NCBI RefSeq assembly: GCF_001718195.1
Contig: NZ_MCNV01000025.1
Coordinates: 1-64,000 of the forward strand
DNA from: Paraburkholderia nodosa
Lineage (GTDB): Bacteria > Pseudomonadota > Gammaproteobacteria > Burkholderiales > Burkholderiaceae
Reading direction: 5' to 3'
Length of the DNA: 64,000 bases
Shown: piece after piece, positions 34,117 through 42,452 of the stretch
How the letters are laid out: each line of letters begins with the position of its first letter
How positions within the stretch are numbered: position 1 is the stretch's first letter
Made by a program: the position numbers and the translations under genes
Notes under the pieces: model-generated
Databases searched by the model: none
Told to the model about the DNA's origin: nothing
The model's input: only the letters and a program-made list of their open reading frames with translations

Positions 34117-34971
34117 ATGTGCCTGATCGTGTTCGACTGGCGTCCGCGCGCGCGCGCCGGCGCGCTTTTCACGCTCGCGGCCAACCGCGACGAGTTCCTG
34201 CGCCGCACCGCCGACCCGCTGCACTGGTGGAACGCCTCGGACGACGTCACGTCCCCGGGCAGTTCGGCAACGGGCGTGCTGGCGGGCCGCGATCTCGTCG
34301 GCGGCGGCACGTGGCTGGGCATGACGCGCCGCGGCCGCTTCGCCGCGCTCACGAACTATCGCGCGCCGAACGACATGCGCCCCGACGCGCCCACGCGCGG
34401 CACGCTCGTCTCGCGCTGGCTCACCGGCGCGCAAGGTCTGCCCGATACGCCGCTCGGCTATCTCGACGAGATTGCGCGCTCGGGCGATCTCTATAACGGC
34501 TTCAATCTGATCGTCGGCGACTGGACGCGGCGCGAGCTGGCGTGGTACTGCAATCGCGCGGACCGCGCGCCGGCCTTGCTGCCCGAAGGCACGCACGGCA
34601 TTTCCAATGCCGTGCTCGACACGCCGTGGCCCAAGCTCGTACGCAAGCGCGCAGAACTCGCACAGCTCGCGACGGGCGACGCGCAAGTCCCACTCGCGCG
34701 GCTCGTAGACATGATGCGCGACCCGCAGGTCGCGCCCGACCGCGAGTTGCCCGCCACGGGCATTTCGCTCGAACGCGAACGTGCGCTTTCCGCGGCATTC
34801 ATCGAAACGCCCGACTACGGCACACGCGGCACCACGGCGCTGCGCGTCACGCTGCGCGGCACCCTGCTGGATGTGGAAGCGCTAGAGCGCAGCGACGACG
34901 ACGGCGCGCATCGCGTCGTCCGCCCGGGCGCCTTCGAGCGCCACGAAACCTATACCGTCGAAAGAGGCTGA
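34117..34971 (+). CDS. NRDE/TANGO2-family protein
   Basis: A 284-residue protein of the NRDE (Asn-Arg-Asp-Glu) family. It begins MCLIVFDWRPRARAG, with the conserved Cys2, contains the NRDE tetrad in LAANRDEFLRR, and later GGGTWLGMTRRGRFAALTNY and NGFNLIVGDW. Human TANGO2 is linked to lipid and haem homeostasis; the bacterial activity is unclear, with an N-terminal Cys nucleophile suggesting hydrolase chemistry. The ATG at 34117 gives the family N-terminus; a frame extension of 15 codons is rejected. 91 bp after ygfZ. Confidence 0.9.
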   Translation: MCLIVFDWRPRARAGALFTLAANRDEFLRRTADPLHWWNASDDVTSPGSSATGVLAGRDLVGGGTWLGMTRRGRFAALTNYRAPNDMRPDAPTRGTLVSRWLTGAQGLPDTPLGYLDEIARSGDLYNGFNLIVGDWTRRELAWYCNRADRAPALLPEGTHGISNAVLDTPWPKLVRKRAELAQLATGDAQVPLARLVDMMRDPQVAPDRELPATGISLERERALSAAFIETPDYGTRGTTALRVTLRGTLLDVEALERSDDDGAHRVVRPGAFERHETYTVERG

Positions 34972-34978
34972 GCGCGTT

Positions 34979-35110
34979 TCAGTCGCCCGTGCCGTACGCG
35001 ACGCGCGGCGCGTGCGCGGCCTGCTGCTGTGCGCGCCGCGCCTCGTCGATGAACGCGCCCATCTTGATGAACTCGTGGATCGTGCCGTCGTAACGCACGA
35101 GCGTGACCAC
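34979..35110 (-). CDS. Possible 43-residue protein downstream of the SDR gene
   Basis: Frame from a GTG at 35110 to TGA at 34979, beginning 8 bases after the stop of the SDR gene. Its translation (LVRYDGTIHEFIKMGAFIDE, then RVAYGTGD) looks protein-like, with a mix of hydrophobic and acidic residues. No clear ribosome site, so translation would have to be coupled to the SDR gene. Could be a remnant. I do not recognise it. Confidence 0.3.
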   Translation of the reverse strand: MVTLVRYDGTIHEFIKMGAFIDEARRAQQQAAHAPRVAYGTGD

Positions 35111-35118
35111 CGCCGCGT

Positions 35119-36000
35119 TTATTGCGGCGCTTTCTTGACTTCAGGTTTGAGCGAGAGCGGATCGGTCGGGTTGCGCAATGTTTCGATGTCCTCATGACGC
35201 AGCTTCACCGAAGGAAGAATCTGCGGATGCGTGAGGATATAAAAGTGCCCGTCCCGCACGGCGTCGAAGGTCGCCTTCGCGACGTCGTCGGGCGTGAGCT
35301 TGCCGGAGCGCACCGCGCGCTGCAACTGCAGATCGGCGGCTTGCTGCGAGCGCGTGGGTGGTTCTTCGTTGCGAAGATCGTCAGGGCGGGCGCGCTCGGC
35401 GTTCGCGATGCCGGTCGACACGAAGGCCGGACACAGCAACGAGCAACTCACCTTGTCGGTCACGTTCTTCAGGTCGTGATAAAGCGTCTCGGTGAGCGAG
35501 ACCACGGCATGCTTCGACGCGTTGTACACGCCCATGGCGGGCGGCGAAAGCAACCCCGCCACCGACGCCGTGTTGACGATATGCGCGCGCTCGCCCTGCG
35601 CGAGCATGGCTGGCGTGAAGCTGCGCACGCCATTGGCCACGCCCATTACGTTCACACCGAACACCCAGTCCCAGTCCTTCGCGGTGCTTTCCCACACGAA
35701 GCCGCCGGTGCCGACGCCCGCGTTGTTGAAGAGCAGATGGACCTTGCCATACGCGTCGAGCGCGGCCTTAGCGAGTGCGTCGACCTGCGCGGCATCGCGC
35801 ACGTCGGTGCGCACGTCGATGGCCTGCGCGCCGCCTTCGCGCAAGGCATTGACGGTTTCGTCGAGCAGCGTCTGATCGACATCGGCGAGCACGAGCTTCA
35901 TGCCGAGCGCTGCGGCCTGTTGCGCGAACGCGCGGCCAAAGCCGCTTGCCGCGCCCGTGATGACAGCCACGCGGCCGTCGAACTCAAACGGTTCGGACAT
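35119..36000 (-). CDS. Short-chain dehydrogenase/reductase
   Basis: A 293-residue NAD(P)-dependent oxidoreductase. Cofactor motif TGAASGFGRAFAQQA near residue 15, the NNAG motif in LLFNNAGVGTGGF near residue 92, catalytic serine in VNTASVAGLLS, and YxxxK in GVYNASKHAVVSL near residue 164. The C-terminal extension (PTRSQQAADLQLQRAV) is typical of the larger SDRs of this type. Substrate unknown. The ATG at 36000 gives MSEPFEFDGRVAVITG; the longer frame lacks a good site. 89 bp after the MDR gene. Confidence 0.9.
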   Translation of the reverse strand: MSEPFEFDGRVAVITGAASGFGRAFAQQAAALGMKLVLADVDQTLLDETVNALREGGAQAIDVRTDVRDAAQVDALAKAALDAYGKVHLLFNNAGVGTGGFVWESTAKDWDWVFGVNVMGVANGVRSFTPAMLAQGERAHIVNTASVAGLLSPPAMGVYNASKHAVVSLTETLYHDLKNVTDKVSCSLLCPAFVSTGIANAERARPDDLRNEEPPTRSQQAADLQLQRAVRSGKLTPDDVAKATFDAVRDGHFYILTHPQILPSVKLRHEDIETLRNPTDPLSLKPEVKKAPQ

Positions 36001-36049
36001 TGCGAATCCTGCGGTGAAGGTTGCGGTGAACACTGCGCACGGAAAAGCG

Positions 36050-36071
36050 AAGCGCCCCTTCCCGGGCGCTT
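36050..36071 (-). terminator. Weak terminator between the MDR and SDR genes
   Basis: AAGCGCCC paired with GGGCGCTT (36050-36057 and 36064-36071), loop of 6. On the minus strand the stem is followed by CGCTTTTCC, a weak T-run. Confidence 0.45.
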
Positions 36072-36089
36072 GCGCTCACACTCAGATAG

Positions 36090-37088
36090 TTAGATCAACT
36101 TGACGAGCTGCTTGCCGAAGTTGTGGCCTTTGAGCATGCCGAGGAACGCGCCGGGCGCGTTCTCGAGCCCCTCGGCCACGGTCTCACGATACGCGAGCTG
36201 CTGCTTCGCGACCAGCGTACCCAGTTCAGCGAGCGCCTGCGGCCACACTTCCATGTGCTCGCTCACGATGAAGCCCTGCGCAAGCAGGCGCTGCGTGAGC
36301 AGCAGTTGCGGATACTTGAGCGGCATCGGCTCGCCGTCGTAGCCGGCGATCATCCCGCACAGCGCGATGCGGCCGAACGCGTTCATGCGCGCGAGCGTAG
36401 CGTCGAGCACCGCGCCGCCGACGTTCTCGAAGTAGCCGTCCACGCCGTCCGGCGTCGCGGCCTTGAGATCCTGATAGAGATTGCCGGCCTTGTAGTCGAC
36501 GCATGCGTCGAAGCCGAGCGTCTCCACGACATAGCGGCATTTGTCCGCGCCGCCCGCGATACCCACTGCGCGGCAGCCCGCGCGCTTCGCAAGCTGGCCG
36601 ACCACGCTGCCCACCGCGCCGCTCGCCGCGCTCACGACGACGGTTTGCCCCGCCTTCGGCTCGATGATGCGATTCAGGCCGTACCACGCGGTGACGCCCG
36701 GCATGCCGACCGGCCCGAGGTACGCGGAAAGCGGCACATGCGTCGTATCGACGACATGCAGGTCACTGCCGTTCGAGGTGCCGAACTCCTGCCAGCCGAA
36801 CATGCCCACGACCTTGTCGCCGACCTTGAACTTCGGGTTGCGCGATTCGACCACCTCGCCCACCGTGCCGCCGATCATCACCGAGTCGAGCGGCTGCGGC
36901 GCTGCGTACGACTTACTGTCGTTCATGCGCCCGCGCATGTACGGATCGAGCGAGAGATAGTGGTTGCGCACGCGCAGCTGGCCCTCTTCGAGCGGTGCGA
37001 GCGGCGTTTTGACGAGGCGGAAGTTATCGACGCTCGCGGCGCCTTCCGGGCGCGAAGCGAGCAGGATCTGGCGATTGGTCTGGGTCAT
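36090..37088 (-). CDS. NADP-dependent medium-chain oxidoreductase (zinc-free, CurA/YncB-like)
   Basis: A 332-residue quinone-reductase-like MDR. The N-terminus MTQTNRQILLASRPEGAASV and LSLDPYMRGRMNDSKSYAAP are typical of NADP-dependent alkenal/one oxidoreductases. The nucleotide-binding motif is VVSAASGAVGSVVGQLAK near residue 155. There is no zinc-ligand set. The GYFENVGGAVLDATLARM motif is also standard. The substrate is an activated alkene or ketone; the precise one is unknown. First of an MDR-SDR pair. Confidence 0.92.
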   Translation of the reverse strand: MTQTNRQILLASRPEGAASVDNFRLVKTPLAPLEEGQLRVRNHYLSLDPYMRGRMNDSKSYAAPQPLDSVMIGGTVGEVVESRNPKFKVGDKVVGMFGWQEFGTSNGSDLHVVDTTHVPLSAYLGPVGMPGVTAWYGLNRIIEPKAGQTVVVSAASGAVGSVVGQLAKRAGCRAVGIAGGADKCRYVVETLGFDACVDYKAGNLYQDLKAATPDGVDGYFENVGGAVLDATLARMNAFGRIALCGMIAGYDGEPMPLKYPQLLLTQRLLAQGFIVSEHMEVWPQALAELGTLVAKQQLAYRETVAEGLENAPGAFLGMLKGHNFGKQLVKLI

Positions 37089-37198
37089 GGCATCCGTGTT
37101 GCTTCGTTGGGCGCGGCGAGGCGTTGCACGCCTGCCGCGCGAGAGAACAGCACCCGGGTGCGCACGAGCAAAGCCCTCGCACGCGCCCGATTGCGCGT

Positions 37199-37726
37199 TT
37201 AACCGTCGCTCGGCCCCGGCCGCGCGCTGGGGTCGCTGCGCAGACGCTGACGCGTCACGTCACGGCCCACCGCAAGCCGGCGCATGTACTTGAAGGTGCC
37301 GAGCGCCTTGGCGACGAAATGGCCTTCGCTGTCGCGAATCTCGCCTTCGCAATAGGCCATGGTAGTGGAACGGTGCAGCACGCGGCCGGTGGCGCGCAAT
37401 TCGCCGCGCCCCGGCTGCATGAAGTTCACTTTCATTTCGACGGTGACGACGCCCACGCCGTCGGCGGCGACGCTGCGCGCGGCCATGGCGAGCGCGATGT
37501 CGGCGAGCGTCATCGTGACGCCGCCGTGCGCGACGTCCCATGTATTCAGATGCCGCTCGGCGAGCGGCAGCACGACTTCGCTCGCGCCGTCACGCGCGCT
37601 CACGAGTTGCGCGCCGAGGTGCTCGACGAAGGGACTCTCGATGATCGTGAGCGATGGTTGCGGTTCTTGAGCGTCTTCGCTTTTTGGCGCGCCGCCGCCC
37701 TGCGATTGATCTGCGGTACCGGTCAT
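37199..37726 (-). CDS. PaaI-family acyl-CoA thioesterase
   Basis: A 175-residue hotdog-fold enzyme. The core has HLNTWDVAHGGVTMTLADIA, which carries the HGG and catalytic Asp region of PaaI thioesterases near residue 80, then VTVEMKVNFMQPGRGELRAT. The first 25 residues are low-complexity and the tail is basic. It begins 8 bases after the Dabb gene stop with no strong own ribosome site, suggesting coupling. Hydrolysis of short or aromatic acyl-CoAs is a family inference. Confidence 0.88.
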   Translation of the reverse strand: MTGTADQSQGGGAPKSEDAQEPQPSLTIIESPFVEHLGAQLVSARDGASEVVLPLAERHLNTWDVAHGGVTMTLADIALAMAARSVAADGVGVVTVEMKVNFMQPGRGELRATGRVLHRSTTMAYCEGEIRDSEGHFVAKALGTFKYMRRLAVGRDVTRQRLRSDPSARPGPSDG

Positions 37727-37734
37727 GATGCGCG

Positions 37735-38037
37735 TTAGACCACGTAATCCACGCACTGACGCGACTCGACCACGAGCTTCGCGAACTGCTTCACGACGAG
37801 ATGCTCGGGGTGGTCCTGATAGCCGTCGAGCGCGGCCTGGTCGGCGAAGTCGGAGACGAGCACGAGGTCGAATGTGGAAGCGAGGCCCGGCTCGGCCACA
37901 CCGACTTCGAGGTGCAGCGTGCCCGGCACGAGATCGCGGCAGCCTTCGAGCAGCGCCTTGAACTTCACGACGTTCTCGGCGCGCGTCGCGCCTTCGGCCG
38001 ACTCCTTGAGCTTCCACATCACGATATGACGAATCAC
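37735..38037 (-). CDS. Dabb-domain (stress-responsive alpha/beta barrel) protein
   Basis: A 100-residue ferredoxin-like protein: VIRHIVMWKLKESAEG at the start, LEVGVAEPGLASTFDLVLVS in the middle and the family end DHPEHLVVKQFAKLVVESR. Dabb proteins are dimers, often of unknown activity. GTG start at 38037 follows GAGGTGA, better than any ATG, none being nearby. Upstream in operon with the PaaI thioesterase. Confidence 0.9.
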   Translation of the reverse strand: MIRHIVMWKLKESAEGATRAENVVKFKALLEGCRDLVPGTLHLEVGVAEPGLASTFDLVLVSDFADQAALDGYQDHPEHLVVKQFAKLVVESRQCVDYVV

Positions 38038-38213
38038 GAACTCACCTCTTTCAGTCTGCATGGGAACAGGCGCCGCACCGTGCGCGCGCCGATAGCCGTC
38101 ATGATACCCGCAGCGGCACGGGTGCGAGAGCGGCTCGGCACGCGGAAAGCCGCGGGAAAGCGGTGGTGTGGCCGAGGCGGCGGCAGACTCTCGCGAGTCC
38201 GCCGCACCGTGCA

Positions 38214-39392
38214 TCACACGACCTCGAAGAGGCCGGCAGCGCCCTGCCCGCCGCCGATGCACATCGTCACCACGACGAACTTCGCGCCGCGGCGCTTGCC
38301 TTCGATGAGCGCGTGGCCCGTGAGGCGCGCGCCCGATACGCCATACGGGTGACCGACGGCAATTGCGCCGCCGTTCACGTTCAGACGGTCGGCGGGAATG
38401 CCGAGCTTGTCGCGGCAGTACAGCACCTGCACTGCGAACGCTTCGTTCAGTTCCCACAGGCCGATGTCCTCGACCTTCAGTCCCGTCTGCTTGAGCAGCT
38501 TGGGCACGGCGAACACGGGACCGATGCCCATCTCGTCCGGTTCGCAGCCCGCCACGGCGAAGCCGCGGAAAATGCCGAGCGGCTGCAGGCCTTCGCGTTC
38601 CGCGACTTTCGCGTTCATCACGACGCAGGCGCTCGCACCGTCCGAGAACTGGCTCGCGTTGCCGGCCGTAATAACGCCGCCCGGCATCGCCGTGCGGATC
38701 TTCGCAACGCCCTCGAGCGTGGTGTCGGCGCGAATGCCTTCGTCGGCGGCGATCGTCACTTCCTTCGTGACGAGCTGCCCCGTGGCCTTGTCGGCGACAC
38801 CGGCGAGGACCGTCATCGGCACGATTTCGTCGTTGAAGAGACCGGCTGCCTGCGCGGCCGCCGCGCGCAGCTGCGACTGCACGCCGTACTCGTCCTGGCG
38901 ATCCTTCGAGATTTCATAGCGCTTCGCGACGTTCTCGGCCGTTTGCAGCATGCTCCAGTAGATTTCGGGCTTGTGCTGGTTGAGCCAGCCTTCGGCCACC
39001 ATGTGGCGGTTCATCTCGTTCTGCACGCACGAGATCGATTCCACACCGCCCGCGACGAACACGTCGCCCTCGCCCACGATCACGCGTTGCGCGGCAAGCG
39101 CGATCGTCTGGAGTCCAGATGAACAGAAGCGGTTCACCGTCATGCCCGGCACGCTCACGGGCAGGCCCGCACGCAGCGCGATCTGGCGCGCGATATTCGC
39201 GCCCGTGGCGCCCTCGGGGTTCGCGCAGCCCATGATCACGTCTTCCACGCGCGCGGGGTCGATCTTCGCGCGCTCGACGGCGGCTTGCGTCACGTGCCCG
39301 CCGAGCGTGGCGCCGTGCGTCATGTTGAAGGCGCCCTTCCAGGATTTGGCGAGGCCCGTGCGGGCGGTCGATACGATTACGGCGTCAGTCAT
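38214..39392 (-). CDS. Acetyl-CoA C-acyltransferase (thiolase)
   Basis: Catalyses thiolytic cleavage or Claisen condensation of acyl-CoAs. The 392-residue enzyme has the nucleophile cysteine in NRFCSSGLQTIALAA near residue 90, the histidine in NGGAIAVGHPYGVSGARL near residue 350 and the second cysteine in MCIGGGQGAAG near residue 380. The ATG at 39392 follows GGGAG. It lies 53 bp downstream of pncA in the beta-oxidation block. The chain-length preference is not readable. Confidence 0.95.
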   Translation of the reverse strand: MTDAVIVSTARTGLAKSWKGAFNMTHGATLGGHVTQAAVERAKIDPARVEDVIMGCANPEGATGANIARQIALRAGLPVSVPGMTVNRFCSSGLQTIALAAQRVIVGEGDVFVAGGVESISCVQNEMNRHMVAEGWLNQHKPEIYWSMLQTAENVAKRYEISKDRQDEYGVQSQLRAAAAQAAGLFNDEIVPMTVLAGVADKATGQLVTKEVTIAADEGIRADTTLEGVAKIRTAMPGGVITAGNASQFSDGASACVVMNAKVAEREGLQPLGIFRGFAVAGCEPDEMGIGPVFAVPKLLKQTGLKVEDIGLWELNEAFAVQVLYCRDKLGIPADRLNVNGGAIAVGHPYGVSGARLTGHALIEGKRRGAKFVVVTMCIGGGQGAAGLFEVV

Positions 39393-39445
39393 GCGATGTC
39401 TCCCACTACGAATATTGAATCCACAGGATGTCTTTGATTGGACGT

Positions 39446-40081
39446 TCAGGCGGACAGTGCCAGCACCTCGGCCGACTGCGCGCGCTTCACACCGGCCGCG
39501 AGCAACTGCTGCCACGCGGCGGCAAGCGAGCCGTTCAGGTCGATGGCGCGCGAGGCGTCTTCGATCAGCACGGTTTCGAAGCCGGCAGCGCGCGCGTCGA
39601 GCGCGGACCACGCCACGCAGTAGTCGGTCGCGAGGCCGCAGCAGTACACGCGCTTCACGCCTACGTCGCGCAGATAACCCGCGAGGCCCGTCGGCGTCTT
39701 GCGGTCGGCTTCGAGAAACGCGGAGTAGCTGTCCACGTCGGCGTGATGGCCCTTGCGGATCACCGCGCGCGCGTGCGGCACGTCCAGGTCGCGATGCAGC
39801 GCCGCGCCTTCGGTGCCCTGCACGCAATGCACGGGCCACAGCACTTGCTCGCCGTAGGGCAGCGCCGTCGTCTCGAACGGCGCGCGCCCCGCGTGGTTGG
39901 CCGCAAATGAAACGTGCTGCGCCGGGTGCCAGTCCTGCGTGAGCACCACGTGGCTGAAGCCCTGCGCGAGCCGGTTCGCGACCGGCACGACTTCATCGCC
40001 ACGCGCGACAGCAAGCGCGCCGCCGGGCATGAAGTCGTATTGCAGGTCGATCAGCAGGAGCACGTCGTCTGCGCTTCTCAT
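39446..40081 (-). CDS. pncA: Nicotinamidase
   Basis: Converts nicotinamide to nicotinate for NAD salvage. The 211-residue protein has the catalytic triad: Asp in LLLIDLQYDFMPGGAL (near residue 12), Lys in VIRKGHHADVDSYSAF, and Cys in CCGLATDYCVAWSAL. Metal ligands are in TQDWHPAQHVSF. It lies between the hydratase/dehydrogenase (46 bp) and thiolase (53 bp) genes on the same strand, apparently co-transcribed with fatty-acid oxidation genes, which is unexpected. Confidence 0.95.
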   Translation of the reverse strand: MRSADDVLLLIDLQYDFMPGGALAVARGDEVVPVANRLAQGFSHVVLTQDWHPAQHVSFAANHAGRAPFETTALPYGEQVLWPVHCVQGTEGAALHRDLDVPHARAVIRKGHHADVDSYSAFLEADRKTPTGLAGYLRDVGVKRVYCCGLATDYCVAWSALDARAAGFETVLIEDASRAIDLNGSLAAAWQQLLAAGVKRAQSAEVLALSA

Positions 40082-40127
40082 GATGTTCGTCCGCCTGCTC
40101 GTCCGCTTTTGCGTCCGTAAGTGATGC

Positions 40128-42209
40128 TTAGTTGAACGTACCGCCACTGGCAGCCAGTTCGACGATCGAAGGCGCGACTTCCCACGCCTCGCCATTGCGC
40201 TGCTGCGCATAGCGGCGAATCGCGCGCTCGACGTTGTAGAGGCCGACCGTGTCGGCGTACAGCATCGGGCCGCCGCGCCACAGCGGGAAGCCGTAGCCCG
40301 TGAGATAGACCATGTCGATGTCCGACGCCTTCGAAGCGATGCCCTCTTCGAGAATCTTCGCGCCTTCGTTGACGAGCGAGAACACGAGACGCTCGACGAT
40401 TTCCTCGTCGCTGATCTTGCGGCGCTCAACACCGGCTTCCTTCGAGTACGCGACGATCATCTCGTCGACGAGTTTCGAAGGCAGCGCGTTGCGCTCGCCC
40501 GCCTTGTAGTCGTACCAGCCCGCGCCGGTCTTCTGCCCGAAGCGGCCGGTCTCGCACAGACGATCGGCGATCTTCGAGTACTTCATGTCCGGGTGTTCCT
40601 GATAGCGGCGCTTGCGAATGGCCCAGCCGATATCGTTGCCGGCCAGATCGCTCATGCGGAACGGGCCCATCGCGAAGCCGAACTTTTCGACTGCCCGGTC
40701 CACTTGCGCGGGCAGTGCGCCTTCTTCGAGCATGTAGAGCGCCTGACGCACGTACTGCTCGATCATGCGGTTGCCGATGAAGCCGTCGCACACGCCCGAC
40801 ACCACGGCCGTCTTGCGGATCTTCTTCGCGACCTGCATGACGGTGGCGAGCACGTCTTTGGCCGTTTCCTTGCCGCGCACGACTTCGAGCAGCTTCATCA
40901 CGTTGGCAGGACTAAAGAAGTGCAGACCCACCACGTCCTGCGGACGCTTCGTGAACGCCGCGATCTTGTCGACGTCGAGCGTCGAAGTGTTCGAGGCGAG
41001 GATCGCGCCAGCCTTGGCGAATTCGTCGAGGCGCTTGAACACCTGCTCCTTCACGCCGAGTTCTTCGAATACTGCCTCAATGATGAGATCGGCTTGCTTG
41101 AGGTCGTCGTAGGAGAGCGTCGGGCTGATGAGCGCCATGCGCGCCTCCAGCTTCTCCTGCGTGAGCTTGCCCTTCTTGACCTGCGCTTCGTAGTTCTTGC
41201 GGATCGTGGCGAGGCCGCGATCGAGCGCTTCCTGCTTCGTTTCCAGCAGCGTGACCGGCACGCCCGCGTTGAGGAAGTTCATCGTGATGCCGCCGCCCAT
41301 CGTGCCCGCTCCGATCACGGCCACCTTCTGGAAGTCGCGCGTGGGCGTGCTCGACGGCACGTCGGGAATCTTGCTCGCGGCACGCTCGCCGAAGAACGCG
41401 TGGCGCAGCGCGCGGCTTTCCGGCGTCTGCACGAGTTCGAGGAAGCATTCGCGCTCAAAGGCGAGGCCCTTTTCGAAGCCCTGCTTCACACCCGCAGCAA
41501 TGGCGTCGACGCACTTCACCGGCGCGGGATAGTTCTTCGCCATCGCGCCCACGGTGTTGCGCGAGAACTGCAGGAAGCCTTCGGCGTTCGCGTGTTCGAT
41601 CTTGCGGTTGCGCACGAGCGGATGCGGGCCCGGCTTGTCGGCCGCCTTGCGCGCGAATGCGATTGCCTCTTCGAGCAGATCGCCTTGCGCCATGGCGTCG
41701 AAGAGCCCCGAATTCGCGAGCTTTTCGCTCATCACAGGCGCGCCCGTGACGATCATGTTGAGCGCGGCTTCCAGGCCGATCGCACGCGGCAGACGCTGCG
41801 TGCCGCCCGCGCCCGGCAGAATGCCGAGCTTCACCTCGGGCAGCGCGATCTGCGCGCCGGGAGCAGCGATACGGTAGTGCGCGCCGAGCGCGAGTTCGAG
41901 ACCGCCGCCCATGGCCACGCTATGGATCGCGGCCACGACCGGCTTCGCGCTCTTTTCGACTTCCTTGATGACCGTGTGGAGCGTGGGCTCCTGCATCGCC
42001 TTGGGCGTGTTGAATTCGGTGATGTCCGCGCCGCCCGAGAACGCCTTGCCGGCGCCCGTGATCACGATGGCCGCAACGGCCGGATCGCTAGCGGCGCGCG
42101 CGAGGCCCTCGACAATGCCTGCGCGGGTCGAATGCCCGAGGCCATTGACGGGCGGATTATTGAGCGTGATGACGGCGACGCCGTCGCGAGTCGTGTAGTC
42201 CACTGCCAT
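40128..42209 (-). CDS. Bifunctional enoyl-CoA hydratase/3-hydroxyacyl-CoA dehydrogenase
   Basis: Two steps of beta-oxidation in one 693-residue chain. N-terminal hydratase: ITGAGKAFSGGADITEF near residue 55 and AIHSVAMGGGLELALGAHYR near residue 100. The NAD-binding motif VAVIGAGTMGGGITMNFL starts near residue 297, followed by HFFSPANVMKLLEVVRGKET. The C-terminal dehydrogenase halves include RMSDLAGNDIGWAIRKRR. It has the order and size of the peroxisomal-type/FadB-like multifunctional enzymes without thiolase. The ATG at 42209 follows GGAGG; a frame extension of 34 codons is rejected. Upstream of pncA. Confidence 0.95.
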   Translation of the reverse strand: MAVDYTTRDGVAVITLNNPPVNGLGHSTRAGIVEGLARAASDPAVAAIVITGAGKAFSGGADITEFNTPKAMQEPTLHTVIKEVEKSAKPVVAAIHSVAMGGGLELALGAHYRIAAPGAQIALPEVKLGILPGAGGTQRLPRAIGLEAALNMIVTGAPVMSEKLANSGLFDAMAQGDLLEEAIAFARKAADKPGPHPLVRNRKIEHANAEGFLQFSRNTVGAMAKNYPAPVKCVDAIAAGVKQGFEKGLAFERECFLELVQTPESRALRHAFFGERAASKIPDVPSSTPTRDFQKVAVIGAGTMGGGITMNFLNAGVPVTLLETKQEALDRGLATIRKNYEAQVKKGKLTQEKLEARMALISPTLSYDDLKQADLIIEAVFEELGVKEQVFKRLDEFAKAGAILASNTSTLDVDKIAAFTKRPQDVVGLHFFSPANVMKLLEVVRGKETAKDVLATVMQVAKKIRKTAVVSGVCDGFIGNRMIEQYVRQALYMLEEGALPAQVDRAVEKFGFAMGPFRMSDLAGNDIGWAIRKRRYQEHPDMKYSKIADRLCETGRFGQKTGAGWYDYKAGERNALPSKLVDEMIVAYSKEAGVERRKISDEEIVERLVFSLVNEGAKILEEGIASKASDIDMVYLTGYGFPLWRGGPMLYADTVGLYNVERAIRRYAQQRNGEAWEVAPSIVELAASGGTFN

Positions 42210-42386
42210 TTGCCTGCCTCCATGCTTGCGGGCCGCGATGTGCGTCGTCGGTTTCATTGTCCGACATTCCCGGTCAGCAGGCAGAATACCCAAAAAAGAA
42301 CGTTCGTTCAATTTTTTGCTGCGCTGCGGACGCCAGGGTTTGTACTGAACCCACGAATCTGGCGGGTTGACCGGTAAAGTCGGAAG

Positions 42387-42411
42387 AAAAAAACGCAGCC
42401 AGATGGCTGCG
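42387..42411 (-). terminator. Rho-independent terminator after the acyl-CoA ligase gene
   Basis: CGCAGCCA-GA-TGGCTGCG (42394-42411), 8-bp stem with a very short central spacer, preceded by seven A on the plus strand, hence a T7 tail on the minus strand. It separates the ligase transcript from the hydratase/dehydrogenase gene. Confidence 0.8.
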
Positions 42412-42452
42412 CCGGAGAACCTTGCGCGGCTGCGCGGGCGGCTCGGGGTGGC

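Noticed and set aside
38150..38213. Hairpin after the thiolase gene as terminator
   Set aside because: An imperfect GC stem around GACTC/GAGTC is present but no T-run follows it on the minus strand.
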